NCBI GenBank assembly: GCA_050330055.1
Contig: JBHJOF010000111.1
Span: forward strand, 1 to 10,479
Direction of reading: 5' to 3'
Source: JBHJOF01 sp050330055
GTDB taxonomy: Bacteria; Pseudomonadota; Alphaproteobacteria; Kiloniellales; JAKSDN01
Length of the DNA: 10,479 nt
Shown piece after piece: positions 6,680 to 10,479 of the stretch. The position numbers and the translations under genes were made by a program. How positions within the stretch are numbered: position 1 is the stretch's first letter; the number at the start of each line of letters is the position of its first letter. The notes beneath the pieces are model-generated. The model had not been told where the DNA came from, did not search any database, and worked only from the letters and a program-made list of their open reading frames with translations.

Positions 6680-7294
6680 TTATACGTGGGCGAAGATGTC
6701 CACGTCCCCCCAGCCCGCGAGGTCGAGCGCCGCCCGGGTCGGCAGAAATTCGAAGCAGGCCTGCGCCAGCTCTACCCGGCCCTCGCGTACCAGAAGCTGA
6801 TCCAGCGCCTCCTTCAGGCGGTGCAGGTAGAGCACGTCCGAGGCGGCGTAGTGGAGCTGTTCCTGACTCAGCTCCGCGGCGCCCCAGTCGGAGCTCTGCT
6901 GCTGCTTCGACAGCTCGATCCCCAGGATGTCGCGGCAGAGATCCTTGAGACCGTGCCGGTCGGTGTAGGTGCGGGTCAGCCGCGAGGCGGTCTTGGTGCA
7001 ATAGACCGGCCGGCATGTCACACCCAGGTCGCGCTGCAGCATGGCCAGGTCGAAGCGCGCGTAGTGGAAGATCTTGGTGGTCTTCGGGTCGCTCAGCAGA
7101 GCCGACAGGTTGGGCGCAGTGTAGCGGCCGCCGCGGAACTGCACCAGGTGACAGGCGCCGTCGCCGGCCGAGAGCTGCACCAGGCAGAGGCGGTCGCGGC
7201 TGAGCGACAGCCCCATGGTCTCGCTGTCGACGGCGACGCTGTCGCCCAACGTCAGGCCGTCGGGCAGATCGTCTTGATGCAGCGTGATGTCCAA
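6680..7294 (-). CDS. Short RNase D-like 3'-5' exonuclease (DEDDy family)
   Basis: The product is a 204-residue stand-alone DEDDy exonuclease domain, the short form common in alphaproteobacteria. It lacks the HRDC domains of E. coli RNase D (375 residues). The family acts on RNA 3' ends, for example in tRNA maturation; the substrate here is not shown by the sequence. Catalytic residues are visible: Asp23 and Glu25 in AVDSETMGL, Asp82 in HYARFDLAML, and the YxxxD pair Tyr149 and Asp153 in LHYAASDVLYL. I chose the TTG at 7292-7294, reading MDITLHQDDLPDGL, because family members begin just there. An ATG at 7403-7405 would add 37 Arg, Ala and Gly-rich residues with no family match, and it lies within the -10 box of a good promoter, so it is unlikely. 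The ribosome binding site of the TTG is weak. This gene heads the cluster that continues into kdsD. Confidence 0.88.
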   Translation of the reverse strand: MDITLHQDDLPDGLTLGDSVAVDSETMGLSLSRDRLCLVQLSAGDGACHLVQFRGGRYTAPNLSALLSDPKTTKIFHYARFDLAMLQRDLGVTCRPVYCTKTASRLTRTYTDRHGLKDLCRDILGIELSKQQQSSDWGAAELSQEQLHYAASDVLYLHRLKEALDQLLVREGRVELAQACFEFLPTRAALDLAGWGDVDIFAHV

Positions 7295-7403
7295 GAGCCG
7301 ACCGCCGGCACTGCCCCGAGGAACGCGGCGCGCAGCCTGCCTGGAAAGAGCCCCGGCGCCTCGTTCGGGGGCCTCTCCGGCCGGGGCCGGGCGACGCGCG
7401 CGC

Positions 7404-7431
7404 ATTGTCGTCAGGTGGACTCGGCTGTCAA
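7404..7431 (-). promoter_or_regulatory. Sigma-70-like promoter for the RNase D gene
   Basis: On the minus strand, a perfect TTGACA (7426-7431) is followed after 16 bases by GACAAT (7404-7409), which matches four of six -10 positions. Transcription would start near 7397, about 100 bases before the TTG start of the exonuclease. The -10 box overlaps the upstream ATG at 7403-7405, which argues against that ATG as the start codon. Confidence 0.5.
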
Positions 7432-7457
7432 GCCATATGCCCGGGCCATATGCCCCG
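7432..7457. repeat. Tandem 13-base repeat with two CATATG cores
   Basis: Two adjacent copies, gccatatgcccgg (7432-7444) and gccatatgccccg (7445-7457), differ only near their ends. Each has the palindromic core CATATG, and a GCCCGGGC palindrome spans the joint. The pair starts one base upstream of the -35 box of the RNase D promoter and lies about 90 bases before the plus-strand -10-like box. That is where a regulator of one or both genes could bind. No regulator is known to me for this motif. Confidence 0.6.
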
Positions 7458-7601
7458 AGAGCAGAGCGCGCCGGCGCCAGCTACCTTCGGGGCCTTGACC
7501 GGCCGGCGCATTTGCGCTGGGAAAGGCCCAGGCGCCTCGCTATACAAGCGGGCCGATCGAACTGCGGCCCCGGTCTGCGGCCCATTGCAAGGGGAAGAGC
7601 C

Positions 7602-8552
7602 ATGGCAGCGCGTCTCGTGACCATCTTCGGCGGCTCCGGCTTCATCGGCCGCTATCTGGTGCAGCGTCTGGCGCGCCGCGGCTGGCAGATCCGCGTCGCC
7701 GTGCGCCATCCGCGCCAGGCACAGTTCCTCAAGCCCCTGGGCGACGTCGGTCAGATCACGCCGGTGCCGGCGGCGCTCCAGCACGAGGCCTCAATCGCCG
7801 CCGCGGTGCAGGGCGCCGACGCCGTGGTCAACCTGGTCGGCCTGCTCTATGAGAAAGGGCGCCAGACCTTCGAGAAGGTGCACGTCGAGGGCGCCGGGCT
7901 GGTGGCCCGGGCGGCCAGTGCCGCCGGTGCCCGGGATTTCGTGCAGGTCTCGGCGATCGGCGCCTCGCTCGACTCCGAGGCCGATTACGCCTGCTCCAAG
8001 GCGGCCGGCGAGGCCGCGGTGCGCGAGACCTTTCCCGACGCGGTCGTGGTGCGGCCCAGCATCGTGTTCGGGCCTGAGGATGGCTTCTTCAACCGTTTCG
8101 CGGTGATGGCGCGGCTGTCGCCGGCGTTGCCGCTGATCGGCGGCGGCCATACCCGCTTCCAGCCGGTTTACGTCGGCGACGTGGCCGAGGCCATGGCTAT
8201 CTGCCTGGAGCGCCCGGACTGCCGCGGCCAGACTTACGAGCTGGGCGGTCCCCAGGTCTACAGCTTCAAGGAGCTGATGGAGCTGCTGCTGGCGCAGATC
8301 AGGCGCCGGCGCCTGCTGCTGCCGATCCCCATTGCGCTGGCCGAGTTGCAGGCCGCCGTGCTCGAGCTGCTGCCGGTGCCGCCGCTGACCCGCGACCAGG
8401 TACGGCTGCTGCGGCATGACAACGTGGTCAGCCCCGGCGCCCCCGGCCTGGCCGAGCTGGGGATTACGCCGACCAGCGTCGAGATCATCGTTCCGACCTA
8501 CCTCGACCGCTATCGCGCGCGCGGCCGCGCCGCCGGAACCGTCGCTGCCTGA
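7602..8552 (+). CDS. NDUFA9-like NAD(P)-binding Rossmann protein (extended SDR, complex I-associated family)
   Basis: The 316-residue product is an atypical extended short-chain dehydrogenase related to the mitochondrial complex I subunit NDUFA9, a family found widely in alphaproteobacteria. The dinucleotide-binding loop is FGGSGFIGRYL (GxxGxxG at 10-16). A Ser117 in QVSAIG and the YxxxK pair Tyr129 and Lys133 in DYACSKAAGE match the usual SDR catalytic triad. RPSIVFGPEDGFFNRF (151-166) and FQPVYVGDVAEAM (187-198) are typical of the NDUFA9 group. In mitochondria the protein binds NADPH and steadies the enzyme; in bacteria its role is unclear and it need not be part of complex I. The ATG at 7602 is preceded by AAGGGGAAG, a good ribosome binding site. 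Although the frame stays open upstream, that part has no family match. The gene ends 22 bases from the convergent uppP stop. Confidence 0.88.
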   Translation: MAARLVTIFGGSGFIGRYLVQRLARRGWQIRVAVRHPRQAQFLKPLGDVGQITPVPAALQHEASIAAAVQGADAVVNLVGLLYEKGRQTFEKVHVEGAGLVARAASAAGARDFVQVSAIGASLDSEADYACSKAAGEAAVRETFPDAVVVRPSIVFGPEDGFFNRFAVMARLSPALPLIGGGHTRFQPVYVGDVAEAMAICLERPDCRGQTYELGGPQVYSFKELMELLLAQIRRRRLLLPIPIALAELQAAVLELLPVPPLTRDQVRLLRHDNVVSPGAPGLAELGITPTSVEIIVPTYLDRYRARGRAAGTVAA

Positions 8553-8574
8553 GCCCCTCGGATCGCCCTGGCGC

Positions 8575-9420
8575 TCAGCCCGGCGTCCAGCCGTCAAAGT
8601 AGCCCTGGTGCAGCATCCACAGCAGCACGCCGCCCAGGACCAGGCGATAGATCACGAAGGGGAGGAAGCTGGCGCGGCGCAGCCAGAGCATCATCAGGGC
8701 GATCGCCACCAGGGCCGAGACGAAAGCCAGGCCGGTGGCGAGCGCCACGTCGCTGCTGAGCTGCAGATTGCCCAGCTGGTAGAGATCGACGCCTTCCAGC
8801 ACCCCGGCACCCAGGATCGCCGGGATCGCCAGCAGCAACGAGATGCGGGCCGCCTCGACCCGCTCGTAGCCCAGGATGCGGGCCGCGCTCATGGTGATGC
8901 CGGACCGGCTGGTGCCGGGGATCAGGGCCAATACCTGGGCCAGTCCGATGAACAGCGCGCCGGCCATGGTCAGGTGCTCGACCCGCCGCACGGTCATGCC
9001 CAGGCGGTCGGTCACGAGCAGCACCACGCCGAAGCCGATCGTCGCCCAGGCGATCACCTCGATGCTGTAGAGCGTGGTCAGCGCGATGCCTTGCAGCAGG
9101 TAGCCGGCCGCGATCACCGGCAGGGTGGCGACCACGATGTTGAGCAGCAGCTTGGTCTGCGGACCGCCGCGCAGGCTGATCAGCCGCCAGAAGCCGAGTG
9201 CCAGCGCCGCCACGTCGCGCCAGAAATAGACCAGCACGGCGAAGAGGGTCCCGATGTGCACGGCCACGAAGAGGATCAGGCGGTGATCGGGATCGGGCAG
9301 CGCCACCTCTGTCCTGGACATGACCTGCCAGGAGATTTCGAGATGACCGGACGAGCTGATCGGCAAGAACTCGGTGATGCCCTGGACGACGGCCAGGACC
9401 ACAACGTACAGCAGCGGCAC
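8575..9420 (-). CDS. uppP: Undecaprenyl-diphosphate phosphatase UppP (BacA)
   Basis: UppP removes one phosphate from undecaprenyl pyrophosphate at the inner membrane and so recycles the lipid carrier for peptidoglycan and O-antigen. High copy gives bacitracin resistance, hence the name BacA. The 281-residue product is strongly hydrophobic, with about eight membrane segments. Both signature motifs are intact: QGITEFLPISSSGH at 13-26 and PGTSRSGIT at 168-176. Glu17, His26 and Arg172 match the catalytic Glu21, His30 and Arg174 of E. coli. The residue equal to E. coli Glu17 is Gln13, as is common in the VQGITEFLP type of sequence. The start is a GTG (9418-9420) with a GGGGG run upstream. No in-frame ATG lies nearby, and MPLLYVVVLAVVQG is the usual beginning. 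It converges on the NDUFA9-like gene with a 22-base gap in which I see no clear terminator. Confidence 0.96.
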   Translation of the reverse strand: MPLLYVVVLAVVQGITEFLPISSSGHLEISWQVMSRTEVALPDPDHRLILFVAVHIGTLFAVLVYFWRDVAALALGFWRLISLRGGPQTKLLLNIVVATLPVIAAGYLLQGIALTTLYSIEVIAWATIGFGVVLLVTDRLGMTVRRVEHLTMAGALFIGLAQVLALIPGTSRSGITMSAARILGYERVEAARISLLLAIPAILGAGVLEGVDLYQLGNLQLSSDVALATGLAFVSALVAIALMMLWLRRASFLPFVIYRLVLGGVLLWMLHQGYFDGWTPG

Positions 9421-9567
9421 GGAGACCCCCGGATTGTGCTGCGCTTATGGCGCGGCCCCCTCCTCGGCGTCGAGGCGGCATTGAGGACGCGGGATACGGC
9501 GCCGCCCTAGGCCTCTGGGAGCGATGGGCTTATACCACTGGCTGCGCCCGCCCGCCCAGGTCTGAAG

Positions 9568-9588
9568 TTAGTACCTTTTTGGTACTAA
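9568..9588. promoter_or_regulatory. Perfect palindromic operator candidate, TTAGTACC-N5-GGTACTAA
   Basis: Two 8-base arms, TTAGTACC (9568-9575) and GGTACTAA (9581-9588), are exact reverse complements around a TTTTT spacer. The size and symmetry suit a dimeric helix-turn-helix regulator; inverted GTAC arms of this sort are reminiscent of HxlR or MarR-type sites, but I cannot name the protein. It lies 148 bases before uppP and 332 before gltD, at the edge of the AT-rich promoter zone. No regulator gene is in the window. As RNA it would form a weak stem and lacks the form of a terminator. Confidence 0.55.
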
Positions 9589-9710
9589 TTTATCCGGCAG
9601 ATTCCGCGCTCTTCGAGCGCAGCTGGCCCCGGTAAATTTTCGCAATAAAATTATGTCAGGAAACTTGCCCTTTTTCGTCATTTTCTCTCGCATGGTTAAG
9701 CCAGATCGCG

Positions 9711-9716
9711 TATAAA
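9711..9716 (+). promoter_or_regulatory. -10-like box TATAAA upstream of gltD
   Basis: TATAAA (followed by T) matches five of six -10 positions and stands at the gltD-side end of the AT-rich zone. No good -35 box is found 16-18 bases upstream (the candidates are TCGCAT or CGCATG), so it may need an activator. Transcription from here would give gltD a leader of nearly 200 bases. Confidence 0.35.
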
Positions 9717-9877
9717 TAGCTGGCGATATCAGTCGCGTGCGCCGCGGCGGCCTGCGGTGAGGGGTGCAGGTGGGGTGCTGGCCGCGGGCGCGCTCCGGAG
9801 ATGACGGAACAAGAAGGGCTGGGCCCGGGTGATCAAGGAACCCGGCACGGGGACGAGACGGGCCCCAGTCGGGCCGG

Positions 9878-9903
9878 GGTCCAAGACCTGCAAGGTCCAA
9901 GAC
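9878..9903 (+). repeat. Direct repeat with embedded hairpin just before gltD
   Basis: GGTCCAAGAC occurs at 9878-9887 and again at 9894-9903, a period of 16 bases. The segment between and overlapping them forms a small inverted repeat, GACCT-GCA-AGGTC (9885-9897). A further inverted pair, CCGGGT (9825-9830) and ACCCGG (9840-9845), lies upstream. All are within the presumed gltD leader and close to its ribosome binding site, so they could affect translation or bind a protein. Confidence 0.5.
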
Positions 9904-9919
9904 TTAGGGGCAGGAGAGC

Positions 9920-10479
9920 ATGGCCAGTCGCATGCTGAAGTTCGTGACGGTCGGCAAGCGCATGCCGGACAAGCGCGAGGTCGACGACCGCCGCCACGAC
10001 TTCCGTGAGATCTTTCGCGAGTACGATGCGGCCGGCGCGGCCGAGCAGGCGGCGCGCTGCTCGCAGTGCGGCGTGCCCTTCTGCCAGGTGCACTGCCCGG
10101 TCCACAACAACATCCCCGACTGGCTGCTGCTGACCGCCGAGGGCCGCCTGGAAGAGGCCTACGAGGTCAGCCAGGCGACCAACAACTTCCCGGAGATCTG
10201 CGGCCGCATCTGCCCGCAGGACCGGCTCTGCGAGGGCAACTGCGTGATCGAGCAGGCCGGCCACGGCACGGTCACCATCGGCGCGGTCGAGAAGTACATC
10301 ACCGATACCGCCTGGGAGAAGGGTTGGGTCAAGCCGGTCCGCCCGGTGCGCGAGCGCGACCAGTCGGTCGGCATCATCGGCGCCGGCCCGGCCGGCCTGG
10401 CCGTGGCCGCGCACCTGCACCAGCGCGGGCTTCCCTTCCACATCCTGGAGCAGAGCAGCGGCGTCGGCTCGGCTTGGCG
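9920..10479 (+). CDS. gltD: Glutamate synthase small subunit GltD, N-terminal part (3' partial; last ~75 bases aberrant)
   Basis: GltD passes electrons from NADPH to the large subunit GltB, which makes glutamate from glutamine and 2-oxoglutarate. Residues 1-160 are typical: MLKFVTVGKRMPDKR at 5-19, the cysteine cluster CSQCGVPFCQVHCPVHNNIPDW (Cys47, 50, 55, 59), a second set EICGRICPQDRLCEGNC (Cys94, 98, 104, 108) for the [4Fe-4S] centres, TIGAVEKYITD, and the FAD-binding VGIIGAGPAGLA at 150-161. After that, family members read A-EQLR..GY.V.VYDR.DRVGGLL. Here the text is instead VAAHLHQRGLPFHILEQ, then VGSAW, which fits flavin-containing monooxygenases. The ATG at 9920 has AGGAG only three bases upstream; the ATG at 9932 is an alternative. 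GltB is not upstream: the gene starts after a 499-base gap, so it is not translated from a gltB-gltD message in that order. Confidence 0.88.
   Translation, partial: MASRMLKFVTVGKRMPDKREVDDRRHDFREIFREYDAAGAAEQAARCSQCGVPFCQVHCPVHNNIPDWLLLTAEGRLEEAYEVSQATNNFPEICGRICPQDRLCEGNCVIEQAGHGTVTIGAVEKYITDTAWEKGWVKPVRPVRERDQSVGIIGAGPAGLAVAAHLHQRGLPFHILEQSSGVGSAW

Larger units (their letters stand above)
7295..7601. other. Divergent control region between the RNase D gene and the NDUFA9-like gene
   Basis: This stretch of 307 bases holds no gene I can support. The minus side (about 7300-7400) is very GC-rich and would be the RNase D leader. The middle carries a minus-strand promoter and a tandem CATATG repeat, listed separately. 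The plus side has a good -10-like box, TATACA at 7541-7546, about 55 bases before the NDUFA9-like start, but no matching -35 box at the right distance. A TTGACC at 7495-7500 is too far away to pair with it. Open frames that run through the region on both strands are of the kind expected in GC-rich DNA. Confidence 0.45.
9421..9919. other. Divergent control region between uppP and gltD
   Basis: These 499 bases have no supportable gene. The part nearest uppP (9421-9560) is GC-rich and featureless. The centre (about 9565-9720) is sharply AT-rich compared with everything else in the window and should hold the promoters. It contains a perfect palindrome (9568-9588), a short hairpin GCGCTC-TTC-GAGCGC (9606-9620) without a T-run, a minus-strand -10-like CATAAT (9652-9657) and a plus-strand TATAAA (9711-9716). 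The part nearest gltD (9722-9919) is GC-rich with several short inverted and direct repeats and may be a structured leader. I looked for -24/-12 sigma-54 elements (GG and GC twelve bases apart in a TGGC/TTGC context) and found none that fit. Confidence 0.5.

Noticed and set aside
7295..7405. 37-residue N-terminal extension of the RNase D-like protein from ATG 7405
   Set aside because: It is low-complexity Arg, Ala and Gly without family support, and the ATG overlaps the -10 box of the best promoter.
8553..8574. Bidirectional terminator between the NDUFA9-like gene and uppP
   Set aside because: The 22 bases contain no good stem and no T-run; any transcription end must be elsewhere or Rho-dependent.
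8416..9510. 364-codon open frame on the plus strand opposite uppP
   Set aside because: It overlaps the intact UppP gene in antisense. The product is His, Gln and Asp-rich without recognisable motifs.
9568..9588. Rho-independent terminator
   Set aside because: The stem is AT-rich, the T-run is in the loop rather than after the stem, and the site lies upstream of both neighbouring genes.
9621..9643. Sigma-54 promoter for gltD in the stretch TGGCCCCGGTAAATTTTCGC
   Set aside because: The GG and GC elements are not twelve bases apart in any register (the nearest is eleven), and the -12 side lacks TTGC.
9801..9938. 45-codon open frame (MTEQEGLGPG...) overlapping the gltD start, as a possible leader peptide
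   Set aside because: GGAG touches its ATG with no spacer, the composition is Gly and Arg-rich as in random GC-rich DNA, and it carries no run of Gln or Glu codons that would suggest attenuation.

Overview
The window is high-GC DNA from an alphaproteobacterium, most likely Rhodospirillales or a close relative. The evidence is the gene order (short RNase D, kdsD, lptC, lptA, lptB, rpoN), the style of the proteins, and a dispersed palindromic repeat typical of the class. I found no tRNA, rRNA, CRISPR array, insertion sequence or prophage gene.

Layout. At the left edge is the 3' end of a plus-strand methyltransferase-like gene (to 313). A convergent intergenic gap follows, holding a large imperfect palindrome (330-468). 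Next come seven minus-strand genes, read from right to left: an RNase D-like exonuclease (6680-7294), kdsD (5463-6482), lptC (4693-5442), lptA (3830-4696), lptB (2977-3822), rpoN (1445-2965), and an unrecognised six-helix membrane protein (507-1262). A divergent promoter region (7295-7601) separates this block from a plus-strand NDUFA9-like Rossmann-fold gene (7602-8552). That gene converges on minus-strand uppP (8575-9420). A 499-base region that is AT-rich in the middle, with an excellent palindromic operator candidate, separates uppP from a plus-strand gltD (9920 to the edge).

How the genes work together. KdsD makes arabinose-5-phosphate for Kdo, the inner sugar of lipopolysaccharide. LptC, LptA and LptB are parts of the machine that moves finished lipopolysaccharide to the outer membrane. 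UppP recycles the undecaprenyl carrier used for peptidoglycan and O-antigen. So the core of the window is envelope biogenesis, with sigma-54 (RpoN) at the end of the lpt cluster as in many proteobacteria. GltD belongs to glutamate synthase in nitrogen assimilation.

Points of interest. (1) Both extreme ends look chimeric: the first ~55 bases encode a DEAD-box helicase motif that runs into a methyltransferase tail, and the last ~75 bases turn GltD into a flavin-monooxygenase-like sequence at a conserved dinucleotide-binding motif. Assembly artefact at contig ends is the simplest reading. (2) The slot after rpoN, usually held by hpf and ptsN, holds a lower-GC membrane protein of unknown function whose last codons copy the last codons of rpoN. 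(3) A perfect 8-bp-arm palindrome, TTAGTACC-N5-GGTACTAA, lies between uppP and gltD with no regulator gene in sight. (4) A sigma-70-like promoter with a perfect -35 box and a flanking tandem CATATG repeat sits upstream of the RNase D gene. I see no clear new multi-gene system; the best leads are the orphan membrane protein and the orphan operator.
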